DNA of 64,000 nt, from assembly GCA_013407085.1 (NCBI GenBank), contig JACCGJ010005167.1, positions 78,093 through 142,092 on the forward strand, given 5' to 3'. Position 1 is the stretch's first letter; every line of letters starts with the position of its first letter. A program made the translations under genes and the position numbers. Below, piece by piece: positions 22,190-34,790 of the stretch. This DNA comes from Atriophallophorus winterbourni. Its lineage: Eukaryota > Platyhelminthes > Trematoda > Plagiorchiida > Microphallidae. The notes beneath the pieces were generated by a model. That model had not been told where the DNA came from. It saw nothing but the letters and a program-made list of their open reading frames with translations, and did no database searches.

Positions 22190-23540
22190 ATTACTAAGCT
22201 CAAATATGTCGAGATTGTACCTTTAACTCCTTTCAATAGATGATTGTAAACGTAAGGAGTTCCATAATGAAAAAACGCTTACTGAATAGAATGTGGAATA
22301 ACCCATGCCAATTTGTGAGAGCGTGTGTTATAGTTTGACCGGAGGCGAAATAGATGCCTTGGAGGATGAATATTTGAGTACAGTATTTTATAGGTGAGTA
22401 TTAATCCAAATCAAACTCATCTGCCAGCCGGTGTATCGAAATAAGGATGCACCGGTGGATAATCATACGGGAGGTCGCGAAGACATCCCACCATTTAAGT
22501 TGCACGGTGATAAATCCGCTCGCGCATCATGGTGTCCTATTGACGTCACAGTGCCCTAGCTTGCATTTGGGTAATCAAATACTGGGTTGATATAGGCATT
22601 TAGGAACAGGGTGAATGTTGTCAGAAAAACGTCCAAAATTCGTCGAATCATACCTAGCATGCGGCTAGCTAGGTTGCACACGGCTTCGCATTGCATACTG
22701 TTCTTCAGACTTCCACAAATCCATACGCCGAGGTCCTTTTCTTTTTTTGTCCATTCCAGGTGTTTCGAAACTAGGTTGTATGACAATGGGGAATCTTTAC
22801 CTATTTGCAACATTTTACACTTTCTGAAGTTGAATGGAAGCGTTTTCCGCGATGACCAGCTGTTCAATATATCCAAATCGCTTTGTAAGAGCAAATAGTC
22901 CAGCGTGACTTGATTCATACCCTAAATTTAGCATCATCCGCAAAAAGAACCATCTTGGATCTGACGAGTTCCATAAAGTCATTGATGTACACCAACAAAA
23001 GACCCGGATCAAGTACCAAAACTTGTGGGACACGGCTAGTGGATTTGATGTAGCAAGACATCACACCGTCGATACGTACAGTTGTCTTGCTATTAAAAAG
23101 GTAGCTTCTCAGCCAGGTAAGAAGGCACTAATTTATAGCAAAATCTTGCAGCTTGCTCAGCAGTATAGAATGGTCCACGGGATCAAAAGGTTTTGATATG
23201 TATGAATAACAGGCGCGCACGCAACCACCCTCATACACCGCCTGCATCCAGTCGGTTATTGTCTCCAGATCGTTAGTCAAGCAAGAACGAGACTTCTGAA
23301 ATCACGTTGCTTGCTGGACAACAAGTTTTGGGATTCGAGATGACTCACAACTCGTTCTCAGACAAATCGCTCCATAAATTTCGAGATCACTGGAAGGAGT
23401 GTAACAGGGATGTAATTTGTTGGGTCAGAACGAGTTCCACTTTTGTAGATGGGTGCTATGATCCCTCTCATCCAGTCAGCCGGTAAAACACCCTCCCTCA
23501 AAGGGTGATGTTTTACGAATACAGTGTCAAGTTGTAGTGA
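22190..23540 (-). mobile_element. CR1 fragment, minus strand (unit 2)
   Basis: Degenerate CR1 RT. From the upstream end: SRSCLTND, VRACYSYISKPFD (first catalytic box), a PQVLVLDPGLLLVYINDF segment corresponding to QGSVLGPILFLVYINDI, VLFADDAKF (catalytic ADD), LLLQSDLDILNSWSSRKTLPFN and KDLGVWICGSLKN. Frameshifts and stops divide it. It is a different subfamily from the plus-strand fragments (CGSLKN matches the element at 54.3 kb). The 3' end near 22190 shares ggtggaattac with the CR1 3' ends at 17745, 34488 and 58110. Confidence 0.8.
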
Positions 23541-24045
23541 TTCTTATTATTCAAGCTTGTTGAGACTCGCGATGAAAAATTAATCATCCGTGTGGAAAAT
23601 ACCACGACGCCATCCATGTTTCAGCTGCTGCATATTCTATTATTGAGTGGATGCCAACGGCCTTCTTGAATATTGCAATGTAAATATATTCACGTGTACT
23701 GTCGGCTGCATCGATTAAAATGCATTTGTTGTTATATTGCTTAATATTTAACATTTAAATTCTGAAGGTAGGTAGTGCTTCAGGGATCATCACAAGCCGG
23801 AACTTGATGAGAACAAAAATCATCTTGATTTTACATGCAAATAACAGTTGTATTATTTTTTATTATGATAATAACGTGCGTTAGGCAAAGTTAGGTTTGA
23901 GATTGCCTGCGTTTTGCTGCATCGGGTTAACCAGAAAACACGAAAATATCAATATTAAATAAAAATGTAGGGCTCTATTTTGTTATTCAATAGAAAATCT
24001 TTGCTTGATTCGATCATGTGAACAGATTCTGGGGAATGTGATGCT

Positions 24046-24407
24046 ACAAACACATGATGTGTGCGCTGAATTTTTTTCACGTTTCTGACGCTCGCCTACG
24101 ATTTCAAACAAGTTGTAGGAATTTCGTGAGGGAAGTAATTGGGCCTTGATTAAATGTTGAAAAATTTCATTACGTAAAATTTGACAAATCAATATGCCAG
24201 TGGAAACGGTGCAATCTCAGTTACAATCACATGATGTGTGATGACGTGATTTTTATTATTTCACATTTCTGACGTTCTCGCACGATTTCAGAAATCTAGT
24301 AATTTCGTCAGATAATTAATCGATTAAATTGTTCACATTAATCAAATATGAAAAGATTTCATTACGTAAAATTTGGCAAATCAATATGCCAGTGGAAACG
24401 GTGCAAT
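24046..24407 (+). repeat. Tandem duplication, two units of about 170 and 185 bp (unit 2)
   Basis: Units 24046-24215 and 24223-24407 both start with aca-cacatgatgtgtg and end with caatatgccagtggaaacggtgcaat, with cacatttctgacg and a cgtaaaattt block between. No coding content. Also present at 40806-41168. The surrounding 23541-24755 shows no gene. Confidence 0.7.
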
Positions 24408-25044
24408 ATATTACCAAGTTAGTTATAACGATGAGTTCCACTGATTAACGTGTATCGGTTGAAATTATTTCGAGGATGATAATTCAGGCCATCGATAATG
24501 AGGATACTCCATTACAATTGGACTAATAACACGCTAATCAGTAAACACCGGTTAAAAGTCATGGCTCAGCTGACGTAAAGCTCAACGCCTGGGGCTGCTT
24601 AGGATGGTGGGAGAGAGCTTCAGATATCATTGGACTATTAACGCTCGCCTTAAGCTTAGCAGCTTCAAGTCAATAAGGTGCCGACTCGTCACGGTAAGCT
24701 ATCCTCATTAGGTACACGGGATTAGGAACCAAACAAAAAAACAAAAACTGCATTTTTGCGCAACCGTGATTCAAGTTGTTCACTCAAAGAGATAATCTTA
24801 GAACTTGGAAACGCAACATCCGATCCGTGCTTCCTGGATTTCATGACACAGTTTCAAACGTCAGCATCGGTCGCTAATATACCGCTTTTTGTTGGCATGC
24901 AAAGAAGTTTGGTAGAAGTCAGCATGAATAACGTCGAAGTCAAGGGATTGAAAAAACTGTCTGACTGTTGAAAAATTGTCAGCTTGACCCATTACATCAT
25001 TTCACATATAATGATGATAACCTTTCGCTAGACATAGATTGAGA

Positions 25045-25440
25045 AGCACATTGACAAAGCAACTGGTGTATTGCCCCTTTTGAACTGCCATGTCTGGGGC
25101 AACCGCAAGCTGGCCGTGAGGACAAAAATGCTGTTTTGTTTCGTGCGTACTAAACGTTTTCCTATACGCAACATACCTGGATCATTTACGCAAGACACAA
25201 ACGGAAGCTGCATGCTACTCGTTTAAGGAGCATCCGTCGCATCTTGAACATATCGTGGATGGAAAAAGTAAAAAATGCCGAAGAGTTTTCTGAAGCTGAT
25301 CCCCATGGGAATGTTTATCTTACTAAGACAGCGCCACCTACGCTTGCTGGGCCATGTGTTAGAATATAAAATGGTCGTATTACAAAAGTTCAATTGTATC
25401 GATGGTTGAAATCAGGAAGTCTATCTTTGAGCAAGTAAAA
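25045..25440 (+). mobile_element. RTE LINE scrap, plus strand (unit 2)
   Basis: Translated pieces read HIDKATGVL, NCHVWGNRKLAVRTKM and LRQRHLRLLGHVLEYKM in succession, corresponding to the RTE C-terminal blocks RIGKAA.VLSRL, GNRKLTVKTKM and LRQRRMRCLGHVYRM seen at 20.4-20.9 kb. About 60 codons of the RT C-terminal region between them are missing. Stops in all frames. It is opposite in orientation to the RTE block at 20030. Confidence 0.65.
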
Positions 25441-27639
25441 CTTGAGTTACAAAAGAGATATGAAATAAATTGTCGTTAACCCTACGAGTTGGATAGAACT
25501 TGCTCTTGGCCTTTCACTGTGGATGCCCTTCATAGAACGTCATCTTTAAGCTGTGAAAGAACAGTTACTGTGCTCGGTTACTGAACATAGTTGATGCCGA
25601 TCAACAAGTATCTCCTTTCGCTGTTGGTACTACGGGAGAGATTAGTCCTTCTGAATCGGACTGTTTATTCATTCGAAATGCTACATTTGTAATGTACCTC
25701 CGTGGTCAACGTCGACTGAAGCAGGCTAACAACAAAGACTACTGCTATATATACGCATATTCCCTTGCCTAATCTAGTACATGGGGATTCCTGTATAGCT
25801 TTTAGCAAGGGAGCAAGTATAAGGACGAGCTATCAATTGAGTATTTGAGTATATGTCCAGGCTCCTCGTTTCTTGACTAGTAGGTAAAGCGATTGAGTTT
25901 TGTAGCAGTATTCAGGAAAAATTGAATCACCACCTTCTGGCGGAAAGTCGCACAGTGTCCCATGTATCAATTATTTGACTGATTCACTTATGTTATCGTA
26001 TCTAACTATATATGGTTGTTCTTGATTATCCATCATCATCAATCTTTTAAAGTGGACGCATGCCCTTTGTTCTGACGATACTTGCTATACCGGCATTTTT
26101 GGTAGTGTTACACGCTTGTCGTGTGCAGCCACATCTGTGGGCATCAAGCAGCCAACATCGGCAATCTTACCCTAGAGTACACAACACCTGGGGATAAAGT
26201 AAACACACATTGGCAATCTCAAGTGAAAGTTTCCAAATAATTTTGTAGCGGAATTAGTAAAAGCTCATATTCTGGGATATTGGTCTAAGTCGGGTTCATT
26301 GACGAAAAACTGCATATCCTGATTTAACCACTCTTGCGTTATTTCCACAGGCTTCGAGCGCGCTGGATCCCAAATTAACCACGTCACTCTTCGATTGCTT
26401 TGTGATTCATCATTCATTTCAAGAATTTATGGTATAAAACGCTTGTAGCTGTACAACGCCATAAGGTGTTCGTATCAGACTGGCTACCAATTTTGTCAAT
26501 TGGAGTAACCACGGCTTTCCCAAACGTAGCGCTATCGCTGCCTCATGAAGACTTGAATTTGACAAAAAATTGTGGAAGGAGCGTTCTGAGGAATGATACA
26601 TGTGGAGATTATGCATTCAGTAATTATGTCTAAGACGAAGGGCTGCTAGTGATTTACAACGACGGAAAAAATAAGTCTACTCCTCAAAAATTTTTGGAAA
26701 CGAACTTTTAGCAGTAGTAGCGATTCCTAATAACTACCTCTAAAAACACTTTCGTTCTCGGTATATCCGAAGACGATTATTTAAAATGAGCAAGCTTAAC
26801 TGCTGCCAATGTGAACCAATTGCATATATTAATAACATTAAGTTAAGTTGTGATGCATATTGTCATTTTAACAAGCACTCCATGTTCTCAAGTTTCATAC
26901 AAAACGCGCTACACCACTTCGAATACGGTTAGCAATTATCAACAAGTTACCTGAATATATTTGTGACAGATGTGAATCCATATGAAAATTTTGCTTGCAA
27001 TGAATGAGCTGGAATGTGCTGTTGCTGCTTCTGTGAGCAGTTGTGATTTATGCTTGCAGGCTGATGAGCCTTCTTGCTCAATCCGGGATCAATGCACGTA
27101 AATCCGGACTCAAAATTATGAAGATATTCGCCCCTTCCACCTTATTGACCGCATTCGCAGTTCACTCACCTCAGTGTGAAGTCTTTCTCTATATGGTTGC
27201 ACATCCGTCTTATCAGTTATAAGCGTTTATCGTTTTCAAAATGTGTAAATTGCATCAATAAACTTTGGCGTGCTGAATTACTGCGATGAACTACATTGGT
27301 ATTAGTTATAGATTATTTTTGCTAGGTCCAAATAAGTGTGTATGTTCGATACAATGAAATTATTTTGTTTGAAATTGACCGGGCTTCAAGCCACTATGGT
27401 GTAGAATTAAGAAGTATGATTTTCACAGTGTGTACATGTTTTCGTGCTTGCCAACATACGGTTCAACTTGTAATTACGTGTGGCTGCCTTCGATCCACAT
27501 GAACTGAACTGCGCAATTCCTGTTTCGTTATTCGTGCTACAAGTTTAACACGAATGTGAAATTCACCATGTGATGTTGACAACCAAAAGACAAATAACGA
27601 TTACTTTATGCCCATTAATCAACGCAAAACAATGTTTTT
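25441..27639. other. Spacer without recognisable gene (unit 2)
   Basis: Bases 25441-26402 have no counterpart elsewhere in the window apart from the first 100-300 bp shared with unit 3 (to 42535). Bases 26403-27320 match 9619-10540 in unit 1 and are absent from unit 3. Bases 27321-27639 match the start of the shared CR1-bearing segment. Frames are short and unrecognised. Confidence 0.5.
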
Positions 27640-29110
27640 AGCTGAATCGATTTCTACTGTCACCGATTTTCATACTTCAAATTCGCCTAGCATTTTGATT
27701 GAATTGAAATTTTGTCACTACCTTCAAGCACTATCTAATCTAAAAACCGGAAAGTCTCCTGAGGTCATCTGAATAACCCCGCTAATATTGAAGCAATGTG
27801 CGAATTTGCTATGTAAACCACTCACAACTATTTCAAACAAACAATGGCAAGTGGAGTTATTCATTCAGATTGGAAACGCGGAATAATTTCTCATATTTAT
27901 AAAGGTGGATATCGCTCCGATGTTTCTAAGTACCGACCCGTTACCCTGTTAGCTATGATTTCAACATTGCTTTAGCGCCTCATTGTTGAGGATCTCATGA
28001 AACATTTCGAAAATAATCAGTTGCTTTCGAGGGAAAAGCATGGATTTAGAGGTAATTTTTCATGTTTATCTAACTTACTGATAACGCTGGACGATTGGAC
28101 ACAATCGGTAGACAAGGGACAAGCAATACACGCCTGTTACCTAGATATCTCAAAAGCATTTGATCGTGTTGAACATACTTTACTACTGCAAAAGCTTGAA
28201 AGGCATGGTATCACCGGAAATTTGTTGAGTTGGCAAAAAGACTTTGTCAAAATGACTTCCTAACAAATCGCACTAGCCAGGTAAGTTTTGACGGTGAATC
28301 ATCAGTATATAGCTGAGTTCCCCAAGGTTCAGTCATTGGTCCTGTCCCCTTTCTGGTTTATGTCAATGAAGTAGCGGAAATTATTGGATGTAACAATTCG
28401 TTATTTGCGACGACATAAAGATATGGCGTTGCATCTGTAGCCCAGAATAGCGCCTGCTATTACAAAAAGATCTTGATACGCATCACAACTGGTCGTTGAA
28501 GATCAAACTGCCGTTTAACTTCAACAAATGCAGGCCCATGAATGTGGGGAATCGAGTAGAGTTCACATACCATATAGGTTCACATGTCCTTGAAAATTGA
28601 TATAAAGAAAATGATTTGGGTGTCTGGATATGCTTAAGTTTAAAAACCTCACACCATATTAACACTGATTCACAAAATCAACACGTGTCCTAAATCAAAT
28701 AAAACGGGTATTTTGGAAATTTTCACCAAAGATATTCCCGAAGATCATGAATACATACTTGAGACCAGTCATGGAATACGGTGTGCAGTCATGGTCTCCG
28801 TGGCTAAAGAGGGATGTGGAACTTATGCAGCGAATCTATCACCGCTCAACAAAACTAGTTCTCATCATCCGAAACAAGCCTTATAAATAAAGGATAGCTC
28901 AACTGAATCTCTTCTACTTTCCCTATCGACGAATTAGATGAGACCTTATCTTACTTTAAAAAATATTCCATACCCCGAACCATTGCATACAGGATTTATT
29001 CACGCGAAGAGAAACAAGAAATTATCGAACCCATGAATATGTACTGGTGGTAACTCATTCCGTCCTGAACTGTAGGATGTATTTTTACTCAGTCCGTATC
29101 TGTTTTACGT
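27640..29110 (+). mobile_element. CR1 RT fragment (unit 2 copy)
   Basis: Same fragment as 10868-12480 but without the SINE-like insertion. An 88-codon frame (27997-28263) keeps HGFRGNFSCLSNLL and CYLDISKAFDRVEH. The rest (VPQGSVIGP, KDLDTHHNWSLK, C-terminal tail) is split by the stops and frameshifts found in the other copies. Confidence 0.8.
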
Positions 29111-30978
29111 GAAACAGTTTACTTTCAACCGTTGATCACGCAACTAGCTTGCATGAATTTAAAAAAAAATTAGTCGATTTTTTATTGAATTATTCGTTTC
29201 ACAAACACTGATATACTGCTTAATCTAATTCCTGATATTGTTTCATGCACTCACATTTCAATGTTCACCATCCTATGGTTATTGTTTACAACTACCGTAA
29301 AACAAAATGCGTTAAATTCTAAACAATCGTTTATTCATACAGAGAAAAATTTATAGACTATTCTAACCTGTTGCAGCTTTCAGTTTACATTACGTTTTGT
29401 ACATGCAACTCATGAGTGATCTCCATAAACTGACGCACGAGGAAAAATTCAAACGCCTAGCATCCCCATTCTGCTTCAAATAAGTATTCAAATTGATGTG
29501 ATCCATAGAAAATATTACATCCAAACCACCCTTTAAATCAATTATTAAAACACCATGAGCCGCGACATAGATGCAACCAATCCCCGGTAGTACAAACTTC
29601 ACTTTCCGATAGTTGGTTTCCTTACGTGTGTTTTGTTTGGAATGCGCTCTTTGAAGCTATTGTCACCACTCCGTGTCCAAACATTCATTCGAAATTTTGA
29701 GACACTCACGGCAAGCATTCAACACGACTATACGAGGCATTACATGATTATGAGTTATTTTCATTTTAATAAACGAATATTATCTATGCCAGGATCATTA
29801 TGAAGCTAAGTGATTTTTGTTCCCGCAAATTATTGAATGTTGAAAGGAACAACTGAAGATTAACAACGAATGTAAGTAGGCTATTTTTAAATTGTTTTAG
29901 ATGCTTCTAATGTCGGATTTCTGGTGACCGCTCAGGTAAACCTGTTCACATAGCGGGCTTCTAAATTTTAAAGTTTATTGCGTTCTGGGAATAATTGCGC
30001 CCAATATGTGCACATGTTGTGAAAGTAAATTTGACGTCGGCAACTAACGGAACGGATTTATTGCTCCCATTTGGAAGTTGCGATTTTTCCGAATGAGATT
30101 TCTCAATTAAACTACGAATATACATTTTCGAGAGTAGGCTTGCGACGCATGTGAAAAATGCTTAAAACAATTTGAAATCTGCACTTCAGTCAACGATGCA
30201 ATGCAATTTTTCTGATCAGTTAAAATCCAATAAGGCTACGCCCGAGTGTGTTTGAAATCTTTTGACAGCATTAGGAACTGAAAAAAACGATAGTCTGCGC
30301 ACATGTCATGTGTTTTATAACTGCGCAATATTTAGCAAATCCAACAAATATTTTCGAATAAATTCACGAATGAGCCAGGTAATACCATTTCCAGATTTTG
30401 AGAATAATCTATTTCAACATCTTTAATTTGACTCACACATATAAATAAGCCTGAATAAAATAGAATATCAATGCATGAGAGATAACCAACATTAGTTTTG
30501 TTCTTAGAGGCATCGTACGCGAGGTTGTGGGAATCTATGTCACACGCAAGTTATGAAATGCAAAGATACATGTCTTCGTGCATGGCAATGTGCCTATATA
30601 ATCTCGTGATTTCGCAACTTAAGAAGAATGGAACGCTTGAACGGAACTTACTTCCATGCAATTTTCATTAATATAATCAAATAAGTGCGACTGATTCTCA
30701 GCTTTTAATAGTAGCATATTACAATCGAACATCAGACAACGACAAGTTTCCTGTGTTGGTAAAAACGGATGGAATGCAAAAAGTAACTTTGGAACTTTTT
30801 CCAAAACATATTCTATACATTAAAAGTACTATTATTGGCCTGTTTATTCAATTTGTATGAATAGTCTATACAACCTATGAATAATTCGAACTCGTCATGC
30901 AAGTTTTAGCTAACTTAATCTGAGTGCAAATAAACAACAATTGACATAAATTACTAAAAAATAATCTGCGGTTTAAAA
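29111..30978. other. CR1 3' flank and sparse spacer (unit 2)
   Basis: Equivalent to 12481-14421. It contains the unit-2 version of the possible 161-bp exon at 30652-30812 (same acceptor-like and GTAAGT donor borders, open reading). No retrotransposon coding sequence or RNA gene was recognised. Confidence 0.5.
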
Positions 30979-31440
30979 ATGCTCATTTATATGCATTTAT
31001 ATCCCTTACACCCGACGACCGGTTTCGTACTGTTTACAATCTCTAGGCAGGGACAGTACGATAAGGCTCCGCTTGTAAACCACTGTTGGATAAAGGTGGA
31101 ACAACCAACCTGTTCAATCGCATGTGTCCATACACATGTAAATGGTGTTAAGCCCACACCAGGGGAACAAAATTGATTATTTGCATTTCACTCGCACACA
31201 ACAACGACTGATTTCGTACCGTTTACGTTCATCAGGTGTAAACAGTAAAATGTGGATGAAGGTTGGAACGAACAACCTGTTTAAACACATATGACCATGA
31301 ACATGTAGGTGGGTAACACCCAAAGCCATGAAAAACTGCTCACTTGCATGCCTATGCATCACTCACACACCCCACGACATGTTTCCTGCGGTTTGCAATC
31401 TTCTGATAAGGGAAGTACTAACAGGAAGAACGGTTAACGT
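30979..31440. repeat. Small tandem repeat array, 3 units (unit 2)
   Basis: Three related units starting near 30979, 31176 and 31337 (spacing 197 and 161 bp), each with a variant of cacacgacgactggtttcgta followed by a gtttacaat block and, later, caacctgtt.aa.cacatgt. This is the fullest form of the array and lies just beyond the 3' end of the asteroid-like gene. Confidence 0.6.
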
Positions 31441-31616
31441 GCTAAGCAATCAGATTAAATGAATTTATGAATAAAAAATAATTTCAGGCACATAACCTTC
31501 AGTTGAGTAAGTAACGATAGAAGATAGACTGTCTTAGCTAAAACACACGAATGTCTGAACGAAAGATTTGAACAGATATGTTTGTGATTTTCATCAAGGA
31601 ATTCATCCTCAACCAT

Positions 31617-34166
31617 TCATTTGTGGAATTTAATATTTTCCACTTGGTAAGGAACATTATGACTGTATAATCGAAGTGTTGGAATGAGTTTTATTAGATG
31701 ATTAAACTCACGAACAGCGGTAGAAAGTGCGCGTGACGATTCCGTAAAGGAACGGTGAGATATAAGTCGAGGCAGCAAAGATTTCGTGATGAATTGGCAC
31801 CGCAAATCGACGGGTTCCAAGTCTAAGCGATGAGCAATGGCATGCACAAGTCTACCTGACGGGAACATAATCCAAATTGGTGGGAAATTGAACACCTGAG
31901 ACTCGTGTGTGAGTGGCAGTAGCGACTCGAGAAGACCGACTAATGATTGGAGCGACGAATAGACTAGTTGAATGGAAACGAATCGATGCACCAGATCGGG
32001 CTGGACTTGTGCTGTTAGGGCGACTGAATCATGTTCGGACGCTTCATCCTCAAGCATGTTGCAAAAGGACTCGTAATGACCAAGAAGGGTTTCATCCAAA
32101 AGAGCCTCGTTCATCGCCGCGCACACACACGCCAGCACAGCCATGGATACACAACAACATTCCAACTTAGCGAAACGGGAACTTCTCGGGAGATTTCTAT
32201 GCCAAAAAGCGATCGTGGTGGCCACGCTGAAAATCCACTCAGGTTCCGTGGGCTGCGACGGCAAAGAAATACCGAGAAAAGAACTCAGCACACTGTCTAC
32301 GTGTTCCTGTCCGAAATCGATTGGCAATGGTTCCACCGGTATTTTATACTTAACCACATTTTTACCACGCCTCAGAAATTCTGTCGCTTGCGGACGAAGT
32401 CGTTTACCAAGCTGGCGTTCCAGTTGAAAAATGATACGGTAGTGCATGAGACGTACGGGCAACGAACATTCATAAACCGAAAACTCAGTTGACAAGTCTT
32501 CCCCTCTCGCCAGGTGTGTAGAGCCCCCGGAATACAATGCAGATACAAAAGCTGGTTCAAACTTGTTCGTTCGATAAGCATACACTAATCGCGGTGGCCA
32601 ACCACGTGTACATTCCGTTGGCTCGAGTCGAGGATTCCTTTGGCCACTGAGTAGCGACCAAATGTCCTTCACGGTAAAGTTCTCAGTACTAACATTTGAT
32701 ATCGTTTGCACATCTTGATTGGGATTTATGTGTTGCTCGAAAAACTCGTCAATTTTTGCACCATCCTCATCTGGGTGATATACGTTATAATTCATACTCT
32801 CTAAAATGTTTTTGATTTCACCATCTTTGTTTGCTAGATTGTTGACGGTAATGAATTCTTCGATAGGTCTTGTTGCATCCGTTTGATATTTCGAAAGCCA
32901 CTGTATTACCGCCTCCCATTTGTTTTTAATCGAAAATTCGGATACGTTTTCACTCAGTTTGCTCTGAAATTCTTTCGGTAACTTTAACTTAGTCCAAAAT
33001 TTTGGTCCTAAATAAAGCGCCGCCAAAACTCGATGCATTGGTTGCAACTGTTTCAGTTTCGATTGCTCGGTATAGAATGCATGACATTTTAAGTACATGT
33101 TCGAGGGCGTTGCTTCGACGTGTGCTGAAAACATATTCGAATATTCAATTTTAAATGGTATGACAGGTCTGCTAAAACAATCAGCCGCTTCGTTCTTCAA
33201 ACGCTTCGAACTGGTAACAAGGAATAGTTCACGAGAAGTTCCAAGTATGGGACACTTGTAAAAGTCTGCGAGGGCTGCCAAATGTTTTGGTAGAAGGTGT
33301 GAAACCACCATAAATTTGGCACTGCTTTCACGCAGTGTATCTATTATCACCGATTTTGAGCAAACAGGATAAGTGATCGCACGCTTATTTTGGTCTTCGT
33401 AAGCCTTTTGGAAGTTAAGCATGAACAAATATGTTGACGAATCCTGAGAAATAAAAACGTAGACAGCAGAAGTGAGTACTCTAGTTTTATTGCTCGTTAT
33501 TCAATCATTCATCGATATTTACAATGATAGATGGTTATACTTAATTAACAGCACTCAACTATGCTGTTCTGATTCGAGGATCAACATATGAAAGTCTATG
33601 TTTGGTAAACTTTACTTTATCATCTTCCCTTCAATACTTAATAACAAATAAGTTGTATGCTTATACATACATATATTTAGTTGTAATAACTAAAACACCC
33701 TATTTTTGTACCCGAAGAAATCAACTACTAATTTTTGAAAGCAGTTCATCCTGTATGCACCTCTAATGATACTGTGAAAACCCTAATTTTATTAAGCTGA
33801 TCGAATATCTACATTAAAGTTGATACATCCAGATTTAGCTGATAAACAATTTTGATAATATATGAACAGAAACAGAGAACTTACATATCTTGTATAGATG
33901 CCTGGGAAGAGAAAATATGGTATGATGTGACATTCTTGCATAATCTTTATCAATTCTACGAGTTTGACCCGCGAAGCCAAGTATTCACCCCCGTAGAAAT
34001 TGTCTTGCTGATTGATCAGATTTTCGGGATTATTTTTAACAATGTGGTCATCGATCACTCCAATAAAACCCATTCCTCTTATCACTAGTTTTGTATCGCG
34101 CAAACGAATAAAATTATCCGTTGCATATCCATCTTGTAAAAATTCGAGTAGTACGTCACCAGGCAT
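31617..34166 (-). CDS. Asteroid-like (ASTE1-type, XPG/FEN fold) protein, copy 2
   Basis: Exon 1 is 34166-33885 (94 codons) and exon 2 is 33443-31617, joined in phase 0 to 702 residues. Landmarks are those of copy 1: RDTKLVIRG, NFYGGEYLASRVKLVELI, HIIPYFLF-PG, LAALADFYKCPILGTSREL and GWPPRLVYAY. Metal-ligand positions are likewise non-acidic (D to R at LVI-D-G here, D to P, EAD to LLP), leaving only a possible Asp-to-Glu at SREL. Exon 2 differs from copy 1 at about 33 residues by my count, several clustered around residues 90-180 of the exon (for example YLGPKFWTK against YIGSKLRTK). An acceptor (ttttacag) lies just before the ATG. The frame is uninterrupted. Confidence 0.8.
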
Positions 34167-34487
34167 TTGGGTCTGTAAAACAAGGAATTTTACTTTTGGA
34201 ATAACCATTGAAATTGATGGGAGTTACCAAATCCAGATATTTTAATTTACATTCAAGTATTATGGAAAATGAATTATAAGCTTCAAGATTCAAGAATTTA
34301 TGGTATGAAAAGCTCGTGGCTGTACAACACCACAGGATTTTTATATATGGACAATAAATATATATACAAAATAAATGGAGGCATTAGGAAAATCGACAGT
34401 TTTGTAGTTAGAAAAAATCACATATTATCTCATCATGATGGAAAAAATATTCGTTTGGATAAAGATCATATTATATATACGGGATGT

Positions 34488-34790
34488 AGGGTGGAATTAC
34501 GCATAAATATATCCAATTTGTTCCTAAAAATCCTTTCGCTGGATGATTGTACAAAATGTGACGTAAGGGAATTCCATAAGAAACGAAACGCGCACCGAAT
34601 AGAAGTACCGATGAGAGTTTCGGTGAGAATGTGGAATATAAAATGCCAGTGGGTGACCACTTGTGACATGACTTGACCGGATTCGAAATAGGTGCCTTAG
34701 AGGGTACATCTTTGAGTGCATTATTTTATAAGTTAGGACAGAATGATATGCGCGTAAAAAAGCTATAATTTTAAAGATCCACAGAAAGAT
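34488..34790 (-). mobile_element. CR1 3' end abutting the MULE relic (unit 2)
   Basis: Minus-strand frame with IPHSHRNSHRYFYSVRVSF fused in frame to the MULE domain upstream, giving a 192-codon chimeric open frame (35102-34524). The junction lies near INIFLWIFKI. Confidence 0.65.

Noticed and set aside
24756..24971. 71-codon frame identical in units 2 and 3 (41518-41733)
   Set aside because: Identity reflects recent duplication. It appears to begin at a non-ATG codon and has no recognised motif; adjacent DNA is RTE scrap.
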